DNA of 64,000 nt from Cryptomeria japonica (GCF_030272615.1 NC_081405.1:25119272-25183271); one strand, 5' to 3'. Numbered from the stretch's first letter, positions 35,169-47,803 are shown. Program-made: numbers and translations. The notes: generated from the sequence alone by a model not told the origin.

Positions 35169-35326
35169 AAAACGAACAATCACACTTTTCTATCTTGGTT
35201 AAAATGAACAATCAGACTTTGCTATGATGGTTTAAAAAAAACAATCACACTTTGCTATGATGGTTTAAAACGAACAATCACATTGTTATCTTGGTTTAAA
35301 ATGAATATTAACATTGTCTTATTTTG

Positions 35327-36363
35327 AGGATTCTATCGGTGATTCGAAAAGTGAGACTGAGGAGAGCCTGGAGGACTCCGAGGTTGAATTGGGTAAGAAA
35401 AGAAAACAGGAGAGCAGTAAGTCGTCCTCTTTCAAGGGCAAGAAAAAAAGCAAAGAGAAGGTCTTCCATATTCACTCTTCCTCCTCCTCGGAGGTCTCTG
35501 AGGACTCTAAAAAGGATGACTCTTCGTCCCCTCGAAAGAAGAAACCTAAATATTCTTTTCAAAAAAGGAAAAAGCAAAAAAGGCAGTGCAATTCTGAGCC
35601 AAAGATAGAGGACAAAGAGCAAAGTAAGGATTCAGATGCAGACCAAAAAGTTGAGGAGATTACGGGGGATGGTTTCAACCAGAGTGTTGGTGGTGATGCC
35701 GAACAGAACACTGGTGATGAAGACCCCAAAACTGATCAAGCCAAGGTTGGTGAAAAAATCCCCCCTTCTAACCCTTTTGTTGAGGGTTTGAAGGGGTTTG
35801 TGGACACCCTCGACTGCCTCATAAATAGTCACAAGAAAGATGTGGAGGAAAACAAGAAACTGAGTCATAGGATTCAAATTCTAGAGACTATTAGCATCGC
35901 TGAAGGTAAATACATGGTTGAGTATGTTGATGATTTGGGAAAGACTATTACCAGAGCTAAAGAGATTAGGGGCGTCTTCAATCCAAGGTTTGAGCAAGTG
36001 GATAAGGCCCTGGAGGAAATAAAAAACAATGACACTGTTAAGGACCAAAGAATGGTGGATGCTGAAAACAGACTCAACAAAATCGATGCTTGTCTCAAAA
36101 GCATTGTTGAACAAAGTTATAACATTCTAAAGGCCTCGGCTAACAACATCAAAATCCTGATCAGTAAGCTGGAGAATGAGAAGGGATCCCGAGAGCAGGA
36201 ACCTGACATGGAAGGCATGGAAGGTGTGCAAGGACCAAGAACGAGGACCAGAGGCAAGAAGAGGGAGAAAAAACCAAACAAGGAAATCAAAGAGCTCAAA
36301 GTTGCTTCGGCGAATTATGACATGTTGGTCATCAAGGCTGTTGAACTTCTTAAGTCTTTGTAA
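35327..36363 (+). CDS. Uninterrupted ~345-codon frame, unknown protein, no own start codon
   Basis: The frame is open upstream to 35305 but has no ATG before about residue 198 (MVEYVDDLGK); an apparent TTG start at 35314 belongs to the flanking duplication. The protein begins with an acidic Ser/Glu region (ETEESLEDSEVELGKKRK). A poly-Ser block and a strongly basic, NLS-like stretch follow (RKKKPKYSFQKRKKQKRQ), then an acidic linker, about 150 residues predicted to be mostly helical and coiled coil (EENKKLSHRIQILE; VDKALEEIKNN), a basic patch (RTRGKKREKKPNKE) and the end AVELLKSL. I do not recognise the family. The lack of stops amid decayed neighbours suggests a recent insertion. Expression is doubtful. 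Confidence 0.5.
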
Positions 36364-36569
36364 GTGTTGCTAGTTGTCTAGGTCTTTATTTCCGGGTTTT
36401 TTTGCTTTGTTGTTCCTTGTTTTTTATTGTCCGTTCGAGTTGCTGGCTATCTTGCCAGTCTTTTGTATGTTGTCTTTATGTTGGTGTAGTTGATCTTTTC
36501 TGATCTATCTTTTGATCTTTTTGTTAAAGGTTTCGGGTCCTTAAAACTTGTTTTTATAATTGATTAGAG
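35327..36569 (+). mobile_element. Retroposed insert (5'-truncated LINE or retrocopy)
   Basis: 1243 bp between the 15-bp duplications. It carries one long open frame (to 36363) and a 206-bp T-rich tail without poly(A). The first in-frame ATG lies about 200 codons in, so the source message is truncated at its 5' end. No RT, endonuclease or zinc knuckle is present. It may be the ORF1 part of a non-LTR element or a copy of a host mRNA. Confidence 0.6.
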
Positions 36570-36584
36570 CATTGTCTTATTTTG

Positions 36585-38244
36585 CTACAATCTTGGATAA
36601 AATGAACACTATATTTTGCAATGTTGGCATAAAAGAATCTTCATGCGTGATTGACAATTACAAATTCACTTTTTTTTATGGAATAAAAAGAACAATTGTC
36701 TTTTGTGTTTGGCACGCTTGCGCACATTTGTAGAGTGGTCCCAATTCTAACACACATTATCCTCTCCCTTGGCTCGTGTGGTCCTAGGTGCAAGAGAAAA
36801 GTGTTGATAACACTCAACTTTTTGTTTTTTTAAGAGAGGCCTGACAAGGGACACATCACCCTTGGGATGACCTTGAGCGGTAAATCCCTTGAGCCGCTAT
36901 AGAAATCAGGTGAGAATGAAAGTTGTAGCCTTAGGTGTATATGTTCCTACAGTGTAACTTGCTGAAAGGACATATGGGCCCCACCGTGAGTTACAAGGCT
37001 CTTAAGTGAGTCACTACAGAATGAACTTACATCTAAAGACATTGAACATTACTAGACACCTCTTATTTTATAAGCCCACCCATTCTATTGATTGAGGATA
37101 TTTGTGAAAAGTTCAGTGCAAGAGCATAGAAGGTTTTACTCCCAAGATACTCACCATACATATTTCCTTGAGTAGAAACAGTGCTTTTTGAAAAGTTACT
37201 TGTAGCTTGATGAAAGTATTGACTCCCCCATCATAGGGACCACCTATATGTTATGCTCGTGCAAGACTTAGTATATCACGTCCTTACCCACCATGGCAGG
37301 ATACATAAGGTATGTAGTACCAAAGTCGAAGAAATATCAAGTTGTGGGCTGAAAATATCGCGACTGGCCATTTTCCTTACGGATAAAAAGTGTTTGAGTT
37401 GTCTTTGTCTTGTTTCATACTAGTGCAAATTTGGACCAACTTTAGGCCTATTAACATACACGCATTATTAGGGTCAAAAAGTTCATGAATGGGTTGATTT
37501 AGACCCACACTTTTTGTGCCATTTTTGAAAGGGCAAGAATATGTGTTTGTGTGCTTGATGTGTTTTCTTGTCAAAGGAATCAAACATTTGAAACAAGTTA
37601 CACCCCAACAATCGATCAAAACAAATCACAACAAATTTTTCAAATGCATCATATTATCAAATCCCTCAAGAAGTCATTCACTTCTAATCTTTCCAAAATC
37701 AAAGCATCATAATCATTTTCTTCCATCTTTCTCACTTTAAAATCATTTCCAAAATCAATCATCAAATTCATAGTCCCTTAGTACAAATTCCAAGGTTCAC
37801 AATCATTTCAAAGTTCACAATCCAAACATAAAAAATCCATTCAACTCTCAACATAAGGAGGTCTTGTTCTTAGTTCTTTCGGATATTGCTTATCATAGCT
37901 ACACAATTACTTTCTTATGTGTCTCTACATCTAGGATCAATCATCCTAAGGGACATTACTAAGCATCATAGATAGGTTAAAACTAGTTTTTGAGTGCATC
38001 CTCTCATAGCTAGGTAGCTTGTGATTTGTAACAACACAAACCTTGCTGCACCTCATCTCAAAATTGTTAAAACACCAAACAAGAAATGTCAAAAAGGACT
38101 TTGTTGATACCCAACCTTTAGCGTAGGAGATCAAACATCCACAAACACTTCAAACTCATCTTCATCGTCATTAAATCTTGGAACTATAAGAAGGGATCAC
38201 ACATCCACTTTTTCATTCATCTCATTCTCAAAACACACTTCAAC
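36585..38244 (+). other. T2 leader (gag 5' untranslated region)
   Basis: Noncoding sequence between the minisatellite and the T2 gag ATG. The stretch 36740-37160 is GC-richer than its surroundings (GGCTCGTGTGGTCC; GGGATGACCTTGAGCGG). Long leaders are normal for Tat/Ogre-type elements. No gene seen. Confidence 0.5.
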
Positions 38245-39539
38245 ATGGCTGAGACTAGAGCTCAGCATCAGAGATGCAAACAAAGTGAAATGCACCCAGA
38301 ATCGGAAGAGGATGAAGAACTCAACAACCCCTTTCATCATGATGAATTTTTAGGGGAAGAAGGCCCAGATTCTCCCACACAAGAGGAAATTGAGCGAGCA
38401 ACACATAACCCATGATTCAACAAAATATTTGATGAGATTGTTAGAGGGAATGTTGATGCTCATTTCCTAAGACCTTCTCGAGAGGGTGCAAAACTCCCTT
38501 TAAATTTTGACTTATCACAAATTTGAGAAACGACAGAACAAGCCCAAAATAGTCACCATAATGAGAGAAGACTTCAACATACCTACAATTACGATGACAC
38601 CTATCACCAAAGGAACCATCCACCTCCTCCCACAGAAATGGATATGTTGAGACAACAAATACAAGACCTTGCACAACAAGTCAATTCAGGAAGCTCACAA
38701 AAACAATACACTCTCAAAGATATTTGTCCCTATCCATTTGATAGGAACATGATCATGCCTCCTTTCCCACGCAATTCAAAACACCAAAATTTGATAAACG
38801 CAAAGGGAAAGGAGATCCAAGGGACCATGTGAGAGATTTTTATGCCGCATGCTTAGAGGTGGCATATGAAGAAACATATTTAATGTGCCTTTTCCCTCAA
38901 AGTTTAGGTGGATCGACCATGCAATGGTTTTCATGCTTGCCTTGAGGAACAAGGACATTTGAGGACCTAGTACAAAAAAAATTCACTCATCATTCACATA
39001 ACATAGAACGTGATGTCTCCATGGTTGATCTATGCAATACAAAATAAAAGAATGGAGAGTTATTATCAACATTCTTACAAAGGTGGAGACACTTGTCTAG
39101 TAGACGTTCCTTCCACATTCTTGAGGAACAATTGGTTGAAATCTTCATTTCAAACTTAAATGAAGAGATGGAATTTTACTTAGAAGTCAAATGTTCAAAC
39201 TCTTTCAAAGACGTGATAGCCCAAGGTCTTAAAATCAAGAAAGCCCTTATCAAGAAGGGACTTGTCAAAATTTACAAGGACAAGGATGGTCCACGACCAA
39301 CCTACAATAGTGATAAACCCAAATTTTGGTCCAAAAACAAAAAAATTGTTAACGATAGTGTGGTAGATGCAAGAACTGTCAAAATCGCCCAACCCATAGT
39401 CAAAATTGTGGGACAAACAAATAATCGTAACAACCACAATATCAATCAAGGTCATCCCCCAAACGATCAAAACAATCAACCATCCAATACACAACAAGAG
39501 GCACCTAAAAATAGGTACTCTAGTTACAAACCCAATTGA
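38245..39539 (+). pseudogene. T2 gypsy gag (broken)
   Basis: It starts ATGGCTGAGACTAGAGC at 38245. The N-terminal part is acidic (ESEEDEELNNP); the middle carries a coiled segment (MDMLRQQIQDLAQQV). After a frameshift near 38800 it has a Ty3/gypsy retrotrans_gag domain: DPRDHVRDFYAACLEVAYE, LGGSTMQWFSCLP and LSTFLQRWRHLSSR, then EQLVEIFISNL. The C-terminal part is Lys/Asn-rich and ends at TGA 39537-39539. Several in-frame stops (first near 38414) break it. The capsid type matches the Tat/Ogre or Athila side of gypsy rather than chromoviruses. Confidence 0.85.
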
Positions 39540-40905
39540 ATATATACACCCTTGGGAGAACCTCTTGAAGTGGTATTACAACAACTTCTATCTTCCAATC
39601 TTATCACGTTGCCTAAAATGTCAGATTATGAGCCTCAGGTTAAACCTCCAAGGTGGAGGGATAATAAGTATTATGAATTTCACAAATGAAAGGGTCATAA
39701 GACAAATAGATTCCATCGACTAAAGGACATTGTTCAAGACCTCGTTGATCGAGGTGATATAAAAGTCGATGGTCACAATGCAAAAAATTCCAAAATGGAT
39801 CACCATGTTCAAGAATCCACTCCCATCATAGGAGAAAGGAGGTCCATCCCATCAAGGTAAGAACCAAGATAGCACAATAGACTATACACGTGCAACATAT
39901 ACGTATAATATCAATAATCTTTATGATGCTAATGAACAAGTTGCTACCATTACCATCAAAGGAAAATATGCTGCATGCAATGTTGTTACCCATCACAACA
40001 AACTCGTCTTGCCAGGAGCACCATCAAAAGTGACATACATGCCCAAACATTATAGTCTTGTTGATCGGCTGGATAAAACTCCCGTACTCATTTCCATACT
40101 AGAGTTGTTGCACCTATCACCCTCATACAAAACTATCTTGGACCAAGCTCTCCAAGAAGCATCAGTTCCATCCAACCTAAACACAAATCAATTTCAATTC
40201 ATGGTTGGAAGTCTCAAATCATCACCATGTCTCACTTTCACTAAGAGTGATGATGTATCCTTTCAGCAGCCACATAATATGCCTCTACACATTGAGGGAT
40301 TCATACATCAACATAGAATCAAGTGAGTATCGATTGACAATGGAGCTAGTCTTAACATTTGCACCTTGCAAATAATTACAACATTGGGATATTCTGAAGG
40401 AGTAGTAGACGCCATAAAGAAGATCATCATCAAGGCCTATGATGATTTTGAACGTTCCTCAAAACAGAGCGTCACTTTACCAGTAAGGGTGGGACTTGTG
40501 GTGAAGGATGTGGTTTTCCAAGTCCTAGACCTCCCTCTTCTATGCAATCTCCTATTAGATAGAACATGGATTCATGCCATGCAAGCAATACCATCCACTT
40601 ACCATCAATGCATCAAATTTCCACATAATGGATTAGAGATTATTATCCTTGGTGATGTCAATCCATTCACCTTTTGTAATAATATAAGGCATCAACCTAA
40701 TATCACAGTACCTAGCAACAGAGAAGCCATCACCTCATCATCCTACATCCACCCAACAAATCTCACTAGTACACCAATCCCTACACCCAAACAAGAGAGG
40801 TTAAAAATGAAAGTAAAGGATGAAGGCCCAAGAGAATATAACATTAGCCCAAAAAATTGTATTGGCCAATTGCCCCTCTCACCTAGGACTCATGACAAAC
40901 CATAA
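39540..40905 (+). pseudogene. T2 zinc region and aspartic protease (broken)
   Basis: The first part has YYEFHK, a stop, then KGHKTNRFHRLKDI (about 39663-39725), resembling the CxxH...GHxTxxC knuckle of Tat-like gag with both Cys residues replaced. The second part is a retropepsin: SIDNGASLNI at about 40330-40360 (Asp-Asn-Gly at the catalytic site, as is common in this lineage), VTLPVRVGLVVKDVVFQVLD, then NLLLDRTWIHAMQAIPSTYH and KFPHNGLEIIILGD. A TGA at 40324-40326 lies just before the active site. The frame continues past TAA at 40903-40905. Confidence 0.82.
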
Positions 40906-41928
40906 ATGTTAGGCAAGACCCTTGTTGCGGCCCATACTGGCACAATTGATGGATTCATCCCAAGAAGATCACAAGAACAAGAAAATATTAATGAAGACTT
41001 GGTAGGATGGATATACAAAGACCCTTCTGATACAACTAGATCATAGGTTAGGATCCCTATAGAGATGTATGGTAAAGGTTTTAACCTAATGCAAAAGATG
41101 GGTTTTGATGGCCATATTGCATTTTGATCCCACAAACAAGGTGTACATGAACCATTACAACCATTGTTACAACCATGGGATACAATTGGACTCAGATTCA
41201 ACCCTGGTTCGAGAGGCTCTCCTAATCTTAGAATTCTTGGCAAACAAAAGAAGATCACTTCTAAGATCATCCCTTCTAGAAGAAGGACAATGTCTATTGC
41301 AAATCACCCTACAAAATCTAAAAATCCAAGTCATGCTAGCACCTCTCACTCATCGAATGCATGGACATTGAACATGCAAAGGGATGCACAAAGGTCAATC
41401 ACTTCCAGATTGCCACTTCTGTCCATTTCAAATACTCTAGAAACACCAACAACCCTGTTAGATACAACACCTATTGCAACTGTCACCAAAACTTTCACAC
41501 CCAGAGGCATCCCTATAATATATAGTGATAGAGTTCTACCAAGTGATTCTGAGATGGATTCACATGAATACGAATGGCATTCTTTGGCTTCGCATGAATT
41601 TGAAGTGGATTCTCCTAGTACTCTTGTAGACAAAAGTATTAAGGGCAATGCATGGATTAAGACCTTTTGGTTTCCGGATGATGAGGATACTTCTACTAGA
41701 GATAGGTCACCTCCCAAGCACAATTACGAAGAGGATAGTACTCATGATGACCTTGATACCTCCATTTTAACAATAACTAACGCATCATATGAGCTTAACC
41801 TAATTGATGAGGCCATTCCAATCATCCACCCTGAACTCATTGATTGGAACCAACAAGATCCCCTATTCCTTGACACTTTCCAAAATGATGAGGCAATAGT
41901 TGACTTTCTCGAATTACGGGATAACTGA
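40906..41928 (+). pseudogene. T2 G-patch-like segment and protease-RT linker
   Basis: In the protease frame, MYGKGFNLMQKMGFDGH and QGVHEPLQP (about 41065-41160) fit the Gly-rich G-patch pattern, an RNA-binding or helicase-activating motif also found next to some retroviral proteases. Stops are at about 41044 (TAG) and 41126 (TGA). Then 41164-41928 is an open, acidic, low-similarity linker (EMDSHEYEWHSLASHEFEVD; LIDWNQQDPLF) as found between protease and RT in Tat-like elements. RT, RNase H and integrase are absent: recognisable T2 sequence stops near 42060. Confidence 0.6.
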
Positions 41929-43996
41929 TTTTAAAACCAAGATGCAAGTGATAAAAGCAACCTGCAAATAGATACATGGCTCGAAAAGATGAAGGAGCAA
42001 ATACCAAGAAAAGGAAGGCAAAATATAGCTCCAGCCTCTAAATCGACCTAGATACCTGTGTGAAATTTCCAAAAAATCTCCATCCAAACCCCACATTGAT
42101 TACCATGGCGGCACCCAGCAGGATGAGCAAAGAAAAATGAATTGCATATGAGTTAGGGTTATCATCGATATAAGGCATTGCTTTGCCTTTGTTTTCTTTC
42201 TTAACTTCATCAAATGCTCTTCTTTTGATTTTTGTAATTAATATTTGCATCTCATTTTAAAAATAAAAATGAAGTGATAATTTCATTTATCACTTAATTG
42301 TTATTTTACTTTTAAATGTAAATATTAAGTAAAAGGTGAAGAAATATTTTCTTTTATGAATTGCATTAAGCCAATTGTAAAATGTCAACTATATGTGATT
42401 AATAATCACTATAGTTGATATTATTAATAATGCAATAAGTCATAGGTTGAGCTGTTGAAAAATCCAAATCAAGAGATAGGATTGCCTTTTGTGGAAAATT
42501 AGAAAATTGCAGGATTTATAAAACAATATTAAGATAATATTTCTATAAATTGTCTTAATGTATGTTATTTTAAAGAGGAAATTGCAGTTAGGAAGATGTG
42601 AGGAAGATTTAGTTTCCTTTTTTAGTCTTGGGCGGAATTTGGAAAAAGGGAAGAAAAACTGAGTTTTCTTTTTCAGTTTTTGGGCCTGATTTTGAGGAGT
42701 TTTTGGGATCAACTTGCTTGGAGGGCAAGTTTCCTTTCTTGACAGCATTGATTAGATGATTTTTAGAGCCTAATTTGTAGTCTTTTTTCTGAATCAAGGA
42801 TTCACAGGGGTATATGTTGGAGAAGTTTTTCATTGTAAAGGTTTCTTACCACCTTGTAATTTTTCCAAATTCTTGGCAAGAGAGTTTTTGGTTTGTAATA
42901 TAAAGATAGAAATATATGACACATTTTCACGCTTGGGAGATCAATAATATTGTTGGAGCCTTCTCATTCTCTGATTTTTAGTGTGTCGGTTTGTGCAAAG
43001 CATCTTGTGGAAATCATTTATTTTCCTTGATGTTGTGTTTGTTTAAAAACACCTTTATACAGAGATGCATGTGTATTTTGCAGGTTGTGGGTTGTATTGA
43101 AGGACAAGTTTTTAGGGAGTTGTGAGGAAACCATATTCTTCTTTCTCAGAAATTTTGGTTTTTCCTCAATCTTCTCATAAATTAATGATGCAAGATCATA
43201 TGATAGTGGGTTTTGTTTTCAAAGGTTGAATTGAGAATACGATTGTAGAAGTTTTTGTCATGCATATTTTGTCAAGTTTTGGTGCATCACCTTATAGGAT
43301 TGTAGTTTGCATTTGCATGTTCCCTTCTTACCCTTTTCCTTTGAAGAAGATTAGTTTAGGTGAAGTACCGAGGAAGCCAGACTTCTCCGGAGATCCACTC
43401 TCTCTATATTTCCCACAATCTGAGAGTGTTTCCATGTTTCAACAGGATAGGCAAATTTATATTTGCTAAGGGTGAAATCCTGATTGATAACACATACATT
43501 ATATCTTTGTATACTTCATGTTGTTCTTCCCTCTTAGCAAGCATAAATCATAAATGAATTGCCATCTCTTTAATGTCTACAGTTTTTTTTATCAGTGACT
43601 TTCCAAATTCCCTTTTCATAAGGTCGGTACCTGCCACATCTCCTATCACTTCTCTTGTCTTCTTGCACACACCAAGTTTCTAAAGTGCCATGTTTCTTAG
43701 ATTGCATCACTTCACATTCATTTTTCCATGATACACCTCTTCCTTCTCTAAATTTTATCACATAAACTATCATCGTTATTTTCTACCAATGAAATTGCTT
43801 CATGTTTTAAGACTTCTCTTTCTTTCTTTCATTGCATTGATTGGGAATTTTTAAATGACCAATTTTTACTCTCTCTTGGTTGGCTCTTTTTCCCTAAATT
43901 TCTTAATTTCTCTTGTTGTCTTACTTGGAAAATTTGGTATCATTAGTTTGCAGTAAAATATTTACAAATAAGAGCTTACTTTTGTTGCAAATGTGA
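41929..43996. other. AT-rich DNA, no gene; possible LTR remnant
   Basis: After the T2 linker, similarity is lost near 42060. The stretch holds AT-rich sequence and promoter-like words (TTTGTAATATAAAG near 42893) but no domain and no bounded LTR pair. Short frames at 42440-42833, 43260-43557 and 43570-43773 show nothing recognisable. Confidence 0.4.
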
Positions 43997-44958
43997 TGTT
44001 GGTGATTATGATTGGTTGTCATTGATGCCCTTGGTGTTGGTGATCTGGAAGATGTGCTCATTGAACCTTTGGTGCTCCAAAAGTTGTGTTTCAGCATGGG
44101 TTAGTTGAGTTGATGGTGATCCGGCTATGTTTATCTATTGGATATGGTGTTGATCGTTTTTATTCATGTATATCTTGGTCCCATTTCTATTTTTTGTTGT
44201 ATTGTGAAATGGTTTTTGGGTCCGGATTAAGTTTGGAATTTGAGGATGTGTAGCGGCATTAGTGTAGTTTGTGAGTCATGATTTGGATTCGGAATTCGTA
44301 ATGGATGTAAGGTAATTGATCTAACCATTGATGTGTGTTGGGGTATGGTCTACTTCTCATTCCTCCCCACCACTAGAATGTTTAGTGTTGACCTATTTTA
44401 GATCCTTGTCTTGGCTGACTTGAAAGACTATGCTTCCTAGAAGACAGTATTTATATGAGGATGATCTGATTGTGTTAGTATGAAAAATGTGTGGCATTGT
44501 TATTGAAGATATGCAAGACTGAGAAGGAAGGATCTAATTTTTTATGTTGATGTGTCAAGTGTGTGATTTGTGTTGAGGCACTGGAAGTAGTCCAGTTTTG
44601 CCGATTGTGTTACAGTGGTGGATTCTTCTTTTCTTTCTTTTTTCTTTGGCAGTGAGCCTTTTCCTAGGTAGTGAGCCCACCTATAGTGAGCATCCTGGCA
44701 GTGTGCCACCCTTTGTAAAAATCACCTTAAAACTAGTATTTTATATTGAGAACTAACATTCTCTGTGGTTTTTCCCTTCTTGGGTTTTCCATGTCATATC
44801 TGGTGTTCACTGTGTGATTTGTGTTATGTAAGACCTTTCATGTTATATCTTCACTTATTAAATTTATTGGTTATTCTGGATGTGTAATAGGATTTAAGAA
44901 ATTGATTTAAGTTATCAACTGATTCACCTCCTCCTTTTAGTTGCCTGGATATTCAACA
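43997..44958 (+). mobile_element. Solo copia-type LTR G
   Basis: 962 bp starting TGTTGGTGATTATG and ending ATATTCAACA. It has TTGTCATTGATG at the start like the other copia LTRs here, a TTTATATGAGG box near 44450, the hairpin GTGGTTTTTCCC/GGGTTTTCCATG near 44764-44795 and a diverged U5 motif GATTCACCTCCTCC near 44921. Flanks TGTGA and GTTTC do not match, so the target duplication is lost or the ends are off by a few bases. Confidence 0.75.
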
Positions 44959-47207
44959 GTTTCATGGCAGCCAATGATGTTTTAATAACATACTTTGTTT
45001 CCCATGCTTTCAAGTCTAAAGTTTGGTTCATTTTCAATCTTCGCATTTCATGAGACAATATTTTTCTAAAACATTATATTGAACAATCGATAGGCCTTGT
45101 CTATTTAAGAGGTTTAGGTACTGATGATGTAGAGCAAGTTCAATGTGAAGAAAACCAAATTTTGTAGAGCTGAAGCAAGATGCTAAAAACCAAACAAATC
45201 AAAATTAAAGAAAGCATACAAGAAACTTTTTTGGGTGGTGTTGATTACCCATTCACCCATGTGCTCCTAAATAAAGTAAGAAATTAGATCTTGTATAAAT
45301 AACTCGTTGCTTCAATATCAAGTATTTCCAAATTACCTTCACGTGCTAACAGATCATTCAAGAGCACTTATTGAATAATGTCAAAAAAATACTTAAATTA
45401 TAACGTTTCCTTTGATGAAAACATGGACTTGTCTATTCATATTTATTCACACGCCCTTATAGAATAATTTCACATTCAATATTCTAAGTCATTGAAAATA
45501 ACAAAACATCATTTCCTATATTTTACGCCAATTTTGTGTAAATATCCTATAAATATGAGTTTCATGATTTCATCAAATGATTTCATCCTTAAGAAGCCCA
45601 ATATTGTTTCTAATAATAATGTGACCAAAGAATTACTATCATTTCCTATGTAAACTAGATAATTTGAGAACTAAACACTTTTATTTTAAGTATATATTTC
45701 TTAATAGTTAATATTCCTAATAAAATTCAAATAATTATTTCTTAATATTGTTCCAAAAAAAAATTATAAAATTAAATAAATATTTAAAAATCCTTTTAGG
45801 TATCTCTCAATATTTTACCATGTAGTTGTAACTGCAAAACCTTATAGTCTAATATCTAACTAAGCTACCAATGAACTAATCATATATGTATCAGTTATTT
45901 TGAAGAGTCAAAGGACAACTTGCACACAAATTGACCCCTGTTTGGAAATCTAAACAAATTGCACACAAAATTCTCAAAACAATTTATTTGATGGAGAATT
46001 AAATAGGTATTGACTTGATCACCCCGAATTGTACAAAGTTATGCTCATCTAATCATAGACAGAGAATTTGGAATATTAAAATCAAGGCTCAATGTCACTA
46101 ATTTAGGCTCAAAACAAAATATTTTCATTTACAAGTTTTGTGGATCTGTTTACCTTGTGATTATCATTAGTCTATAGAAAAGAAAGGTTATAGAAGAAAC
46201 GTCTAAATACCTGAACCTGAGCCAATATACAACCCATTCAATCACTTTTAAAGTTAGCTTTAGTATGAGTTGAGTGGTGTGCCATAATCGTGGCTTTACA
46301 AATCTGAAAAATGGGCATTAATATATATAGCAATTCATTATTTCAATTATAATCTATATTTACTAATATCTTTTCTTGATATGATTTTTTTATGTTAATA
46401 ATAATATTTCTTTCAAAATAATTTGGTAATTAATTAATAATTAAAAATATAAGTAAATTAAGAAAGAAATCGGATTGTGATATACTTTTACCCTAAAAAT
46501 ATGTATCATTTTGATGCATCAATCAAAATTTATCAAATTTTAACCCAAATCAAGGTTATCAAGATTCATATTCAATATGGTAAGCACTTTTGTTGACTAA
46601 ATGCAATCTAGCTTTCATTTTGCAAATATTCAGATAAAATAAGCACAAACATTCATCAAACAAACATTTCAAAGAAAAACCTAAGTGTGTGTGTAAATTC
46701 CATTAATACCATTCAATTTTACAAAGCTAGGCTACCTCTCTCTAACAATATTCTCTTCCTCATGATGGTGTTGACCTATCTGTGGCACTCATAGAAACAA
46801 CACTAAAACATCAATCCATGTTAGTGCCCATAATCAAAATCAAAGATACTTCAAAACATTATTTTTGTCCAAATACGATTCACTTATCTCAATGATTTAA
46901 CAAGTAGAAACAAGTTTTGCATGTCTTCTAGAACTTCAAAATTGCATTAATGCACAATCATACCAGTGCTTACCATACCCTTACAATTCCATGAGTTGAC
47001 CAAGTTACTAGCCATTTCTTATCAACATTCCTAAAATGTCCTTATACAAACTTGCACTATTTTAGCTCATTCATAAATATCAATACCCCATAGAAAGGTC
47101 ATTTCGATGTTCAACATTTTTAAGACAACAATGATCATATAAGGACTAAAAATTCCAAACTAAGAATAGCTTTAGGCTATATCACTACTTGATCACTCAC
47201 ACGTGTG

Positions 47208-47209
<2 letters not shown>
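44959..47209. other. AT-rich gene-free stretch
   Basis: No reading frame of note, no LTR signature and no RNA gene was found. It is strongly AT-rich (for example 45680-45800 and 46320-46460). Confidence 0.6.
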
Positions 47210-47283
<74 letters not shown>

Positions 47284-47285
47284 TG

Positions 47286-47318
<33 letters not shown>

Positions 47319-47380
47319 GTATGTATATGTATGTATTTGTGTATGTATGTATGTATGTATGTTTGTATGTATACATGTAT
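47210..47380. repeat. Compound microsatellite (CT)n-(CA)n-(TATATG)n-(TATG)n
   Basis: About 32 CT units run 47210-47274, then a short CA run, then TATATG units to about 47330 and TATG units to about 47375. Frames on both strands through it (LSLSLS, RERERE, YIYI) are artefacts. Confidence 0.95.
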
Positions 47381-47803
47381 ATAGGGAAATAGGGCCCACA
47401 CATTTATGCATGCAAACTAAGAACTAGACCTATTTCCACAATGGTTACATTTTAAAATAGGAAAGAATCCACTTGGTTCAATCATAAATCTAAGTGAAAA
47501 GGACTAAGCACAAGGTGGATTCAAGTCTCCTTGTTTGAGTTGAAAATGGACTATGGAAAGATGTAAATTGAATGCAAGATCTAGGACTCAAGGTGTAAAA
47601 TTGACAAGAATTAACATGAATAAGAAATTTTAGATTTGATATACAGACATAAGTACAAATCTAAAATTAGGGAGTTGAGATAAGTCTCTATCTAGAATTT
47701 AGGCCTAGAAGTGTGGGATAATGGTGCTTGGGGCAACCCTTTCCACATATTGTCAAATGCAGGCAACATGTATCTTTCTGAGATCAGAATTCTACTCAAA
47801 ATT
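47381..47803. other. Short unique stretch, nothing recognised
   Basis: AT-rich noncoding DNA between the microsatellite and composite E. Confidence 0.5.

Larger units (their letters stand above)
35312..36584. repeat. 15-bp direct repeat flanking the insert
   Basis: CATTGTCTTATTTTG occurs at 35312-35326 and 36570-36584. Deleting the insert and one copy rejoins a minisatellite unit, which supports a true target-site duplication. The length is typical of target-primed reverse transcription and too long for LTR-element integrase (4-6 bp). Confidence 0.85.
35169..36630 (+). repeat. Minisatellite, about 32-bp unit, split by an insertion
   Basis: Units begin AAAAYGAACAATCACA and end TTGGTTT/ATGGTTT at 35169, 35201, 35234, 35267 and 35298. 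The fifth unit is cut at 35326 and resumes at 36585 (CTACAATCTTGGAT), followed by another unit at about 36599-36630. The period is 31-33 bp except in the interrupted one. The interruption is the 1.24-kb insert at 35327-36569. Confidence 0.8.

Noticed and set aside
35314-35316. Start codon of the 349-aa frame
   Set aside because: The codon is TTG, not ATG, and it lies in the 15-bp flanking duplication; the frame is open upstream to 35305 by chance.
36364-36569. Poly(A) tail of the retroposed insert
   Set aside because: The tail is T-rich and ends in TTATAATTGATTAGAG; no A run, so poly(A)-type origin is not shown.
43570-43773. 67-aa minus-strand frame with Lys/Arg-rich text
   Set aside because: No match to any known element domain, short and isolated.
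47189-47427. Open frames of LSLSLS / RERERE / YIYIYI
   Set aside because: Direct translation of dinucleotide and TATATG microsatellite.
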